A DNA stretch of 64,000 bases from Symsagittifera roscoffensis (GCF_963678635.1 NC_087063.1:33478682-33542681); one strand, 5' to 3'. Positions 47,947-59,529 are shown, numbered from the stretch's first letter. Numbers and translations are program-made. Notes: generated from the sequence alone by a model not told the origin.

Positions 47947-49190
47947 ACTTATGAAGCGCTTCCCTTGACGAGATGGCTGGACAAGTCTGGACATCCAATT
48001 CCAGTATACCTTGAGTTACCTGTAGAGAAAGCAGCCGAGATGAAGATCCTATCCAAGTAGGACCTGGTGCCCTTGGATCTGTTGCTGAGCTCAAACCTGG
48101 TCCAGCAGGAACTCTCTCGCATGAACATTAACAGCCACTCATTATTGGATAAAAGGTCACACCGCAATTGATGCGGATGCTGGGTGGATTGTTAGAGAGA
48201 GAAGTAACCAGAGATGATCCCGAGTGGGCAGCAGCAGTGGCATCACTGACAGTCAGTGAGAAGGTGAAGATCATGCCGTCCAGACGACAACACAAAGAGA
48301 ACGAGAGGGATTGTAGGACAATATTTCAGCAACTAGTATCCTCAATACCACACGAGGTTTTAACCAGTACTTCTTACGGACGGAAAGAACAGGGTGCCGT
48401 TATCTTCGTGGACCAGGTTAAAGAAGGTGAAAAGGTTGAACGAAACCTGGTGCAAGATTGTTTGTCCGTGGAGACGAACGATGAGAAGAGCCAGCGAATT
48501 CAAGATCAACACCCGGGACAAGGAAGTTTGTCCGGAGAGTCTGATGTAGATGTTCCTTGGATCTGGAGAACAAAGTTTTGTCCGGGGAGTTCAGATGGAT
48601 GTGGAGAAAGCACAGAACTGACCCAGGAGATGGTGCAGACTCCGTCGCAGACTCTTCAACGGATGACAACTCTCGAAACTCAGGAATTGACACCTACTTA
48701 GACAGGAACTCGAGCTCAGGATCGGAACTGTCAGAATTAGCGATCCACACAATTCTAGTGGAAACTCGAGCAATGGATCTGGATAGAGAGGTATACCAGG
48801 ACCCTGATAGTGATCGCTACCTCACACCAGGTGAAAGAGTCTTTGATAACGCAGCGGATGATCTGGAGACAATAGCGGCATCGAAACGTTCGATGAGTCT
48901 GTTGCCACAAAAAGAGGTAGTCAGGACTGATCTTTAGCCATTCGAACAGGAAACACAGCCATTGGCAAAGATTTGGTGCGTTAAGATGGAAGAGGATACG
49001 CATCGGCCCAATGTGCTGAATAGTCAGATGAGGGTCATGAAGACGTACTTGAAGGCGAGATACAGACTCTCGGATCTTCTAAGAGCGCAGAGAAAAAACC
49101 GCATGACAAGCAACCTGAAAAGGTGGATCGAAAATGGTTCTCCGGACAAAGGAGACCTCGAGGAAGACAGTCACCGCATTCTGAGACAGT
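47947..49190 (+). pseudogene. Long RNase H-integrase linker, left gypsy copy
   Basis: About 400 codons separate RNase H from integrase. The linker is acidic and Ser-rich and contains repeated LSGE-type peptides in the right copy (63690-63850). Lesions include TAG near 48058 (GAG in the right copy) and frame changes near 48140-48170 and 48700. No domain is recognised. Confidence 0.65.
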
Positions 49191-49193
49191 ATT

Positions 49194-50457
49194 TTATGCA
49201 GAAAGAGTTAAGGTTATACTTGAACAAGGAAGGGGTTGTGGCTTGCAAGAGAAGAGATGAAGACAAAGTCCTATACAAGTATAACGCGATAGTGTTGCCA
49301 CAACTCTATCAGATAGAACTATTATTCGGGTCGCATGATCAGATGGGCCATCAGGGGATCGACAAAGTATATCAGAGGATCCTGAAGCGCTTTGAGTGGC
49401 CTGGTAAGAAAAAGGCATGCGAGAAGTGGTTAACAGCATGTCTGTCATGCCAACAGGTCAAGGATCCAAGGAAATTGCGATTTCATTTACAATTGGTCGA
49501 GTCGTCTGAATTAAATGAGGTGGTGCAGATAGATCACCAAAAGATATGCATGACAGACAGTGGTTATAATCAAGTCTTGGTCATGATAGATCACTTCACG
49601 AAGTATGCAGAGGCCGTGCCCTGCATAACTGCCTCAGCGGAAGAGACGTGCGACCACCTAATCAATACTTGGATAGCGAGACTTGGTTTCCGATGACGTT
49701 TCAATCGGATAACGGAACAGCTTTCGTGGGAGAATTTACAAAAGAGCTAATGTGACGTTCGCAGGTGGCTCAGGCTCACTCCAGGACATACCATCCTCAG
49801 ACGAATGGCTTAGTGGAAAGGCAGAATCGAACGTTAGTGTCGATGCTGAGGGTATATTGTTCCAGGTACATGACCGATTGGGACAGATATCTTCCACAGG
49901 CGATGGGAGCTTACAATAGCACACAACATTCCACCAACGGAGTTAGTCCACGTATGACGCTGACCGGCCACGAGAAGTCTTTGCCCTTTACTTTCTTCTA
50001 CCCAGAGTATGAGGGGAAGAAGACGTCACCACAAGTCTATGTAAGGGATGTAATTATACGTCAGCAAGAGTTGAACGACTTGCGTAGACGAAATACTCAG
50101 CAAGCACAGGCAAGGCAGAGGAGCAGATTTGACAAGAAAGCAGCTGGTGCAAAAGCTTATTCGGCAGGGGACTACGTATGGGTATTTCAGAACGTCATAC
50201 CACCGAAAGGAACGAAAAAGCTCCTAAAAAAGTGGAGGGGACCCTTCATGATTACGAAGGTGCACCAGGAGGGACGCTTCTATAGACTGAGTACTGGCCG
50301 AGCCGCTCATTACGAAAACATTAAGCCACACAATCCATCGACAGAAGACTGGTGCATACCTGCAGACATGGAAGAGGGGGATTATCTAATGATGATCCTG
50401 CTTGTGAGGTCAATGAGAAGGGCACCAGGGAAAAGAACGATGGAAAAGAAGTCATAG
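49194..50457 (+). pseudogene. Integrase with GPF-type C-terminal module, left gypsy copy
   Basis: HHCC zinc region: HDQMGH near 49333 and CLSC near 49439. Catalytic residues: Asp in VQIDHQK (about 49531), Asp in FQSDNGTAF (about 49707) and Glu in GLVERQNR (about 49810). The module with WRGPFMITKVHQ near 50233-50268 is the GPY/F element found at gypsy integrase C-termini. Stops at 49694 (TGA) and 49753 (TGA), with a frame change between, inactivate it. Confidence 0.85.
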
Positions 50458-51178
50458 AGGAAGGAACGAGTACACCACTGGACCTGGATCCAAATGAGGT
50501 GATTGAAACAGACGATGAAACTTTACCCTACGCAGAAGAGGACTGGCAAGACCCTGAACAAAGGGAGGATCCCAAGAACTTGGAACCGGATCTTCCGTTC
50601 ACGATACAGACTCGTCAAAATGACAGGACAAGATCCAAGAAGAAATACAACCCTTACGGCGACGATTTTGTAGTGGACAGGATAGACCTAAAGAAGATAG
50701 GGGAAGAAGAAGTGGGTCTAGAAGAAATAACTGTGTCACAGGACATTGACATAGTCGATGATCACGACAATGAGTGGGTCGATGACCGGTCGAAACCCGA
50801 GGTAGAATTCGACGACGAGCAACAGCAGTCATATGAACAAAACTTGACGAATCTGCGTGTCTTGGAATGGCTGAACGAAATGATGTCGGACCCAAAGGAG
50901 ACCAGTGTCACGATTCAAGATGTAGATAGTGAAAGCATGAAATACAGGAAAACCAAACGAGAAGATCCTTCCTGGGCTGCCCAGGAGTGGCGAACAACTC
51001 ATTCCGGCTTCCAATCTCGACTTGATACCCGGTATGCGATCGACGGGGACGTCGATGGATATTTTTGCCCGGGGAATGGGGGTAGGACTTACCCACGACG
51101 AAAACTTATTAATAAAAAAATTGAGAATAGCAAGAGAAACAGGAGATTTAGAAGCAGAAACAGGCGAAGACCCTAAGA
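50387..51178 (+). pseudogene. Acidic post-integrase tail
   Basis: The frame 50352-51176 continues after integrase in a shifted frame. It is Asp/Glu-rich in the middle and ends in an Arg/Asn-rich basic tail. It could be the natural Pol C-terminus, reached by one frame change near 50387, or a separate ORF. No domain is recognised. Confidence 0.55.
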
Positions 51179-51208
51179 AACCGGACATAGAGAGAAGTTG
51201 AGTCATAT

Positions 51209-51493
51209 TTGAAATTACCAAATGTATATTCAAGTAGCATAATACTAACAGACAGCGATTTCATACTCACAAATAGAACATGTGCGATAGCAATCACGGC
51301 AGACATGAGTTTTAGGACAGCGTTAGCAGCGGATTTTAAGAGAAAATATAAAAACATAGAATTCCTTTGGAAGCAAGAACCAGGAATAGGGGGCGTAGCA
51401 GCCTTGCCTCCGGCGGCGTCACAGATACCGGGAAAATACCTATGCTTCCTAGTGACACGGGCGACGGAGAAGCGGCACGTGGACCCGGAAGAA
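51209..51493 (+). pseudogene. Truncated macro-domain (ADP-ribose-binding type) ORF of the gypsy element
   Basis: The open frame starts at a TTG and shows the N-terminal two thirds of a macro domain like the small ADP-ribosyl hydrolase OARD1. It has a strand ending in ITADMS (about 51287), an AxAAxFKRKY helix, GIGGVA (51383-51400), and a YLCFLVTRA strand (from about 51437) followed by the basic/polar VDPEEL helix start. Macro domains bind ADP-ribose and some remove it from proteins. The C-terminal third is missing: at about 51493 the frame passes into an LTR piece. It lies 30 bp after the acidic tail, in the position usual for env or accessory genes. Assignment is by pattern recognition. Confidence 0.68.
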
Positions 51494-51541
51494 CTAGCTT
51501 TATTTTCCGTCGATATGTTCTTCCGGGCGAATGTTACATCG
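51492..51541 (+). mobile_element. Short internal LTR fragment at the 3' end of the left gypsy copy
   Basis: CTAGCTTTATTTTCCGTCGA onward matches 38331-38372 inside the left LTR-like block, including TTCCGGGCGAATGTTACAT. The match starts in the macro ORF at a shared CTAGCTTTA and stops at 51541. It marks a deletion from the macro gene into the 3' LTR followed by loss of the LTR remainder. Confidence 0.8.
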
Positions 51542-53048
51542 GCAGTCGGTGTTTATCCCACTCATACTCTCTCTTGCAATTGAACTGTCGCAACGAGTTC
51601 ATTGACAAGTTGAACGAAACTGTTTATCAGCACTTAATTCTTCATGTCGTTTAATTACGGCTCGCAGAAAAGATTTCCAGTTTACTTCTCATCTCATTCT
51701 ATTCATATCGCTAACAAACTAAAAATTTTGAACAATTCAAATTGTTTCAATCCCCAATATCTGACTCAGTTAGAAAATTATTTCTCAAACTCAGTTGAAC
51801 CTGATAAAATTTTGCTAATTAAACGTTTCCGCCGAGTTCTTCTAAACATGCTTTTATGTTTTTTAATCAGCTTAATTCTAGACAACCTGTCCTTACTAAA
51901 CTTTTTTGGGGACGCAAACAGGTCGAGAGCTATGTTTCAATTAATGAGACTTTCAATCAGTATTTCGCTTCTGTTTATCGAGTATCTGAAAGTAGTCCTT
52001 CTGCTGCTGTTAACTTGGCGAATTGATGTCTCCCTCAGCATTGTTTGCGAGCTCCTAGCTAAATGCAAAGAGACAATTTCTTAAATAATTTAACTGCTTT
52101 CATTTGTAAATGATGCCATAGCATTCTTTCTGCGCTTGTTTTTTTTCCTTTTCTTATCCATTATACAATTTTGTGTTTGACCTGATTCCTTAAAAACTGC
52201 CTTCATCACTCCTGTTTTCAAATCTGGTTCTCCGATTGATATTACAAATTATCGGCCAGTTAGCATAATTCCTCCTCGTTCACATAGTTTCGAGCGTATT
52301 TTATTCAACTGTAGTTACCCTCGTGTTCGATACAAAATTTCCAGCCTACCGCAAATGCTCGGATATCTAGATGAAGTGTTTCACACTAATGATGCAAAAA
52401 TGCCTTGCGCTGCCATGTATTTTGATTTTAGCAAAGCTTTAGACTCAGTTATACACAACATTATTGTGCGAAAGTTTGCTACTTTTGGCTTTGACGAAGA
52501 TTTCAATTTTATTTCCTATCTTTGAAACCGTTTTCAATGTGTCAGAGTCCAAACAAGCATTTTCACCACTTTACCAGTTACTAGTGGTTCACCTCAAGGA
52601 AGCGTACCGTACTGGGTCCTCTTCTCTTTCTAGTGTTTTTTAATGATCTTTCTGATAATTCAAATCATTCAAACCAATTTTTCTTCGCTGATAACTCCGA
52701 ACTCAATTGTAAGACAAGTTGCAGTGATTTACACTTTGACGTGGAGAGTTTCAATCATTGGTGTACTCAGAAGGGTCGTATTATCAACAAAGAAAAACTC
52801 AATTTCATTGTATTCAATGGCAAATTTCCTGAATGAAGTTTTGTTAACAACTAACCTACTCATTCCAATAATTTTCTTAAAGACCTTGGTCTGATCGTTA
52901 GTATTGATTTGATTTGGTCAGAGCATATTAATAAAAAGCTTCTATCAAATAAAAAAGTTTTCGTTTTATAGAATGTTCTATTCCACAACACATTCCACTT
53001 TCTTTTAAACTCATGTTCATCAATACTTGTGTTCATCAACACTCATAA
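51542..53048 (+). pseudogene. LINE (non-LTR retrotransposon) reverse transcriptase remnant
   Basis: RT motifs of the Jockey/CR1/RTE-like type appear in order: FITPVFKSGSP with ITNYRPVSII (52202-52270), FDFSKALDSV (52421-52450), SGSPQGSV (about 52583-52606), GPLLFLVFFNDL (about 52614-52650) and FFADN (52681-52695). The last is the FADD box with the second Asp changed to Asn. Upstream coding-like sequence (from about 51580) fits the region before the RT. Frameshifts and stops are many, the endonuclease is absent, and the end near 53048 has no clear tail. Confidence 0.8.
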
Positions 53049-53065
53049 TTTTTTTTGTTAAGGAG

Positions 53066-53180
53066 ATCAATTAAAATCGGCCCTTTCGTCATGCGACGGT
53101 ACGTGCATATGTTGGATGGGGCCGTACCAATATAAGTACATCGACAAAATTTTATGAATAAATCAAGCCGATTTTAATGC
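53066..53180. repeat. Small inverted-repeat element (~110 bp)
   Basis: TTAAAATCGGC near 53071 is matched by GCCGATTTTAA near 53168, a perfect 11-bp inverted pair about 100 bp apart. Between them GGTACGTGCATATGTTGG faces CCAATATAAGTACATC. It could be a tiny MITE or a structured RNA; nothing coding. Confidence 0.45.
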
Positions 53181-54028
53181 ATCCAGAGACTTGTCATTTA
53201 AAATCTACCCTGTCGATTATAGCACAGATAGAATTGTCAAGGTTGGATGTATTTTTAGGTTTTTTGCACCCCCTAAGGCAGAGGGTTGCACTCCTCAGAA
53301 GTGCAAAACTTATTTTTGTTCTTATAAAATTTATTGTGTCCGATTATGATTCGTTTCGTTTTTCGCTTAGTTTTTCTGCTAATTTCTGGACGGTTTTTGT
53401 AGAGCCTGGTGCTGCTCCTCTGGTACACGCAAAAATAAGTGAAACAAAGCAGCTGTGAATTTTCATGTTTTAACACTCTCTGTGACATTCGACCAGAATG
53501 GCCAAAATGCAATTTGTGCAGACTTCGAATTTTTAGCAGCAAGCCTTCCGAGTTAGTGATTTTGAAGGATTAACGACGTTAATCGGATGATCAGTAGAAC
53601 GGTGAAGGTCAAGATATTCTGCTATTTTGAAATTTTCGAAGTGATGACGTAATATTTCTGAGAAATGCTGAAACGGCCATTTTAACAAAAAACGAGAAGT
53701 AAAGAGAACAACTTTATCTGCGATAGCGAACAGGACGAAAATCGAGATAAAAAACGACAACGAACTACAGAATAGCAGAGAACGTTCCGAGTTGCAACTA
53801 TTGTGCTGCTACAATAGTTGCAAGGCCGTTGCGAACAACGGTGAAGGGTAAGAGACAGCCTTCCGGAATAGGAGGAAATCAAGATTAACGAGCTTGATTC
53901 AGCGGATTCGTCAATCCGGAAGGGCAAAGGAACTGAGACTTTTATCCTGCCACGTAAACTTTTAGCATCCTGTCATGTCCTGACTTGAATTTAATTGATA
54001 TTTGGATTAGTTTTGACAAGGATGAGGT
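53181..54028. other. Uncharacterised DNA between the LINE remnant and second LTR-like block
   Basis: The open frame at 53177-53458 has no recognisable domain. From about 53545 the sequence shares phrases with the gypsy leader (GCCTTCCGG, AATCCGGAAGGG near 53911), so the second half is probably retroelement-derived. A perfect hairpin lies at 53792-53823. Confidence 0.45.
53792..53823. other. Perfect 13-bp stem hairpin
   Basis: TTGCAACTATTGT, loop GCTGCT, ACAATAGTTGCAA. The stem is fully paired. It sits about 200 bp upstream of the second LTR-like block. Function unknown. Confidence 0.7.
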
Positions 54029-55058
54029 GCTAGGAGTTGGGGGAAAGGGTTGATCCATCTTCGATGGAGATGATGATTTTTATCTACTGAACAAAAACAA
54101 TAGTAATATAATAAGTAGTAACCCTGTTTTTAGGAGTGACCTCGTGGTCTGGGGATACTGAGACCCAGCCATGAGCTCACTAGTTGCATGTACTTAAGTT
54201 AATTTGAGCGTTCTGGTCGAAGCCGGAGAGCAGTAACGTTTTTGTCGACCCGATGTTAGAAAGACCACCGAAAAGTACTGGCTTGGTAGAGACGGTGAAA
54301 AGCATGCAAAGCTCTGTTTAGACGTTAGCCAGTCGTCTTAAGACTTAGTTTTGTTATCCGTCGATATGTATCTTCCGGGCGAATGTTACATACATGTTTT
54401 TATGGCGCTCCTGGGTGTTATTCTTTTTAACATCATGACCGGCAGAACCGTTAACGAGCACTCCGCGCCGAGCGGATGCTCACATTAACGCCCTTAATAG
54501 GCCTAAACCGCCGGGGCGGAAGGGTAGTTCGGAACGCGGAGGCCTTCCGGATTGCCGTGAATAGTTTTTTAACCTAGTTAAGACCGAAAATTCACGAACC
54601 AGGAAGGGTGGGGGGATCGGCCATTCCCTCATCCCCTGAGTGGTTTGTGACCAAAAACACTTGAAAATATAAGTAAAATCAAACAAAAAGTAGTATAGTA
54701 CCCAAGAAAAACAAAAAACATAAAAAATAACCGAAAAAACCAAAAACAGTAAAAAAGTTAAAAAAAATCAGTAGAAATCATCCCCCCAGACAAGATGTGA
54801 TCCAACCCCCCCGTTTGTTGTTGATAGATATATTGTTATTACAGGCATTTATATCAGTCAGGATCGTTACGATCAGTTTTGTAGCCCGTTTGTGAGGCTT
54901 GCACTGTAGGGTTATTTGAGCATTTAAGCACGTTAATGATAAACTGCGCTCAATCTGGAAGGGTCAGCTGATTTGCGCTCAATTCGGAAGGGTCTTGGGT
55001 GAAGACCGATCCGGCAAGCAGTACAAGGAGCAACAAGAAGGAGCTCAACGACAACAAC
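54029..55058 (+). mobile_element. LTR-like block of the right gypsy copy
   Basis: Matches 38001-39040. The TATA-like region reads AATATAAGTAAAA near 54665. The hairpin at 54456-54481 is conserved. Near its end the two CTCAAT...GGAAGGGTC copies (about 54950 and 54976) are diverged (CTGG, TTCGG). The block ends where the left copy jumps into gag. Confidence 0.65.
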
Positions 55059-57378
55059 AATCGACTGTTGGGTATCGTTAACAAGTTTTGTATCCCTTTT
55101 GGTACAAAAAGTAAGATAGTAATCTGTGGGGGGCTCGACAGTGCTGCACTGTAGTGACCCTTCACCGAACTGCGAATATCCGAGTTAAGCACCTTAATTC
55201 GGATAATAAACGAACCCGGAGGGGTATAGTGTTACTAATATTATTACTTATATAGCCTATATTAATAGTCTTATATTGTTTTTCAGTGAAAAACAACGAA
55301 AACAGACCGGTTTTTAGGGTCAAAATAGCGATATTTTGATCCCCCCACAAGTCGTGATTTTTGAGATATCGATATTTTTTGAAACGGAAAAAAGCGCTAA
55401 GTTAGTGTGTTACATCGTAACTGCACTACTGTAATAAGTAGAACCGGTTAACTTTAGTTCGGAAGTGGTTGGAACTAGTTTGGTACCAAAAACCAAATTT
55501 TCCCATTTTTTGATAGTAAGAAACACTATAAAATCAGAAAATTTTTTGAAATCTTTGAGTTAGGACAGTAAAAATAGTTGTTCGGACAACGTCCACTAGT
55601 GATTCTACGAGTTTTAAAACCCGCTTCCCAAAAGCCTTCCGGGTTGCAGAGAAATCGAACATAACGTGTTTGATTTGGTGGATTCATCAATCCGGAGGGG
55701 TCCAGGTAGCATAGTTTTTCGAAAATTTTTTCAACAAAAGCGTTTTAGATCGCGTCTTTTGCATTGAACTAGAAGAGTATAGGCCTTCTGAGCTCAGATC
55801 AATAATTTTTAGGTCGGAAGGACCAGATTTGCGGAAAAAGTTAGGCGGAACCTACAAGAGAGAAAATTTTTGAGTTTGGAAAAAAGACGTTTTAGTTGAT
55901 AACTTTGGAACTACTGAGCATATTGAGTTGATCTTGGTACCAATAGATCAGAAATTAGCTGAGCTTACTGATAGGGTCAGAAATTTTTTTGGAAAAGTAA
56001 GCGAGAAAATTTTTTGAGATTGTTTTTAGCAAAATTACACAAATCCGGAGGGGTACACCCTTCACGTTTTATAAATTTTTCTGAGAAACCCTTATACCCC
56101 TACCAAAAGTTGATAGCGATTGAATTAAGTAACTTAGGACAGTTCTAGACAAAAAGGGGGGGCTGAAGGCACAAGACAACCATAATAGAGTCGAAATTAG
56201 GCAAGTGATAAGACCCTTCACCGTTAGTGTGAATTGTCAAATAAGTGCCTTAACTTCAATCCGGAGGGGTCTAGGAAAGTACCCTATACCCTTCCCAGTT
56301 AATTCAAACAGCATAAAAGCAACGCAGAACGGATCCGGAGGGGTATAAGCTGAAATTAAGAAAACTACGAAAAGCTACTTTGACAGAGCTAAGGGCTCCG
56401 AATCCGGAGGGGTTTACTTTCCACAAAACCGGAGGGGTCCGAATCCGGAGGGGTCTTATAGTTGCTAATTCAGAGGGGTCCAAATCCGGAGGGGTCTTAT
56501 AGTAACCAACTCAGAGGGGTCCAAATCCGGAGGGGTCTAGATTCTATCAATCCGGAAGGGTCCTATTTGTGCCAATCCGGAGGGGTATTGTTTTATTAAG
56601 GACTTAGGTAGACGAAAGAAAGACTAAAAAGTGAGAGGTATTAGGTTATTAGCACACAGGCTAGGTATCAGTGACTGCACTGGTAACTTGCCTTCCAATA
56701 AGAACCAGATTAATTCAGAAAAGGTCCGAACTCGGATATTCGCGACACTAAGTCTAAATTAAAAAGAGCGTGATTCATTGGTGTGGATTGAAACATAATA
56801 CGTTTTTGGGAAAAGTGACTGCCCTGAGGATTTTAGTAGGTCTAGCTCGGGCAGTCCGAAGGCAGATAGGTAACACAGTACTCGGTGGTTGCAATAGACG
56901 CCCACTTGAGAAAATTACTGCCTTCAAAGTTTTGTCTGTTTGGTGCAGCACAGAGCAGGGAAAACTTTTTCTTTAAAAGACAGGTTCGACTATTGTACTG
57001 CGACCGACTAAGAGTACAAGACACATACGTTTTTTTATATAATACATTCATATTGTGTCAATATATATTATTTGTTTTTGATTTTAAATCAACATAAACT
57101 GTGCTTGATCGGGTAGTGAATACACTATCTTTTAAATTGACTGATAACATCATATTGTGCTAGTTTTCAAATCTTACCACCGATATTCGGTTAGTGTGAA
57201 TAAATTTTATACAAACTGTACTCTGACAACATACAGGGATTCGTGGTCACTATTTAATAGAATCTGGTGAAATTTATTGTGTTGTGTCATTATTATTGTT
57301 AATAAAACTATAAGGAATTGAGTTAAGTATAGGCATTAATCGAGTTAAGTATAGGCATTAAAAAGTGACAAATAGATA
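55059..57378 (+). promoter_or_regulatory. 2.3-kb untranslated leader of the right gypsy copy
   Basis: No long open frame occurs before the gag ATG at 57379. The segment is exceptionally long for a gypsy leader. Its first 1.5 kb is filled with copies of an AATCCGGAGGGGTC-type motif (separate entry); 56600-57378 holds AT-rich sequence with no recognisable feature except GAGTTAAGTATAGGCATTAA in two adjacent copies near 57318-57360. A primer-binding site could not be identified with confidence. Confidence 0.6.
55213..56587 (+). repeat. Array of AATCCGGAGGGGTC motifs in the gypsy leader
   Basis: CCGGAGGGGT occurs near 55216, 55692, 56045, 56271, 56335, 56404, 56429, 56445, 56486, 56527 and 56577; CCGGAAGGGT near 56552; and CAGAGGGGTC near 56471 and 56513. 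Eleven of the fourteen lie within 56268-56587. Between some copies a CTTATAGT phrase also repeats. Weaker copies occur at the end of both LTR-like blocks. Irregular spacing rules out a simple tandem satellite. Confidence 0.9.
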
Positions 57379-59529
57379 ATGAGTCTAGACAAGTCAAGGA
57401 TACCAAAACGAGGTAATAGCTCTAGGAAATTCATACCTGAAAAGCAAAGAAAAACGATGACCGATCCTTTTGTGGATTGGATCAAGCGATCCCGGTCCGA
57501 TAAAGAGGAGACGGTTTCAGGCAGAATGGTTGAAACGAGAAGTCAGAAGACCTCAGAAGAGCGAAGAGAACTGTTAGAAGTGGAGGTCAATACGGACCAT
57601 ACCATGAACGACAACCAGGGAGTAAATGGACTGGAAGGGAGAGGCAGAAGGCTGGCGAGTGAATCTACTCCGGTAGAACAAGGCCACGATTTTGCCACTT
57701 CCACCGGGACATTGGATCGGGAAGAGATGTCGGAACTGTCCGACATCTCAACTGAAGTAGCGGCAACTAGAAGATCTCCGACAGACAACACTATGATGGC
57801 AAGCGGAACTGGGAAGCAAACAACGTCGTCATCGTTCTCAGAAAGAATGAAGAACACCTTAGGAAACTTCTTTCCATTCAGCATGGGAGGAGGAGCAGGA
57901 AACGATGGTGAGTCCCAGGAGGAGGAGGAGGAAGATGAAGAAGAGCAAGGGGACTTTGGATCTCAAGTCAGCCTCAATAGTTCGATCCAGGAGAGTGAGG
58001 CACACGTCGGAAGAGAGACTGGAACCATGGACAAATTTGGTGTAGTGACAACGATAAGCAAGGAGGCAAACACACCGGGCCAGTCAAAGGACTTCGCGAT
58101 TAGGACAAGTTCGGAGCCACAACCTGAAGAGAGTAGAACCAGAGGGCTAGGCAATGCGTTAATGGATCCAGAAATAAATAATGAAAAGACGTTGAAGCAG
58201 AGAGTCAAGGCCCGGATCTCGACAAGCACGAAGTTACCTGGGACCGACAGGGTTACACCGCCACTAGTGACGCCACTCGTGGATAACGGGGCAGCACTAG
58301 AGGAAGCCTTAAACAACATAGTGGGCAGTTTAGGAGAACAAAATGAACAGATGTCGATAAGGTTGAGTGAACTAGAAAGAGCAGTTCACATTGAAAGAGA
58401 AAGTCTGCGGGAAGAAATAAACCGCAACAGACAAGAAGTTGGCAGAAGCGAAAAACGCTTGAAAGAAAGAACGGACGAACATATGACGAGGAACTTGTCG
58501 CGAATGACAAGAAAGGCGGAACAGAGGGAGTTACGCTTAAGAGCCGACATGGAGAAGTTGAGAATTCAGCAAGAGCAGTCTCTTGGGACTCTTGACACAA
58601 AGATAGACGCGATGATGGAGAGGCGAACTCAGGCTATCATGGATAGGTTGGACGGGCTACTAAGCAGCAAGAGTGGACCAAAAGAAGGAGAGCCGAACTC
58701 GGGAGGTCCCAGCGGGGAACCGAGGGTGAACTTCAATGAACATCAAAGGAGGAAGACGTATGGATCCACTAGAGGCAGGGGCAGTTCATCAGGCTATGCC
58801 ACAAGGGGTAATACAGCATGGGGCCCGAACAGTAGAGCAAGTTCAACGGGGAACAGACAAACCTCTAACGAACGTCCAACGCAAAACACACATGCGACTG
58901 GGAGAAGTGATTCCGGCAACAGGGGGCATGCAAGCCCGAGGAGGAGTCATATGGGCCAAGCGGGAAACGCTCATGGTGATTCGGATTGCAGGGGTGCACC
59001 GCACACAGAGCCTTCGACAAGGTGTGAGGACACTCAAGCGGGACACTCAAGGGATGCTACGGCAATGGCCACAGCATTTGAACCCCTGAACAGGTCTTTG
59101 GAGACATTCCTGACGAGGTTATCTAGAACCAATGAACGCAGTGAGAAGTCCAGAAGAGTCTTTAAGAAGCCAAGATGCTACAAAGACGAATCTGATGGCT
59201 GTATTGATACCTGGATAGAGGTAATGAAGCTGCATTTCGAGGAAGAGGACTTGTCGGAGAGACAGGAATGCAGCGCGCTCACCAGCAACTTAGAAGGGAC
59301 AGCCCTAAACTGTGTCATGGCCAAGAAACAGTATCAACGTGACACTGCTGAGAAAATCTTCGAAATCTTGTTAAACCGTTTCGGATCAGGGGTGCAGGGG
59401 CACCAGGCGATGATGCGCTTCGAGAAACGGAGGCAACGAGAAGATGAAACAATAGACAAGTTTCTCGATGATTTGGAAATGCTGAGAAATTTCCGTAGCC
59501 TCAAAATTCATCGATGGTGTGAAAAATGA
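57379..59529 (+). pseudogene. gag: gag of the right gypsy copy, nearly complete
   Basis: ATG at 57379 opens a 716-codon frame, the longest single-frame protein piece in the window apart from the repeat. The N-terminal third is acidic and Ser-rich. Residues about 315-425 form a long heptad-like coiled coil (ELERAVHIERESLREEINR region). Residues about 490-560 are Gly/Ser/Arg-rich. Residues about 590-705 (CIDTWIEVMKLHFEEEDLS onward) match the capsid-type retrotransposon Gag fold. The frame is lost near 59490, where a short deletion compared with the expected reading moves the end of capsid into the next frame (59519-61198). Gag assembles the virus-like particle. Confidence 0.85.

Noticed and set aside
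53177-53458. 93-codon open frame after the LINE remnant
   Set aside because: No recognisable features, and it starts inside the small inverted-repeat element.
55213-56587. CRISPR or simple minisatellite reading of the AATCCGGAGGGGTC array
   Set aside because: Spacing is irregular (about 15 to 475 bp) and intervening sequence is neither of spacer size nor repeated as a unit.
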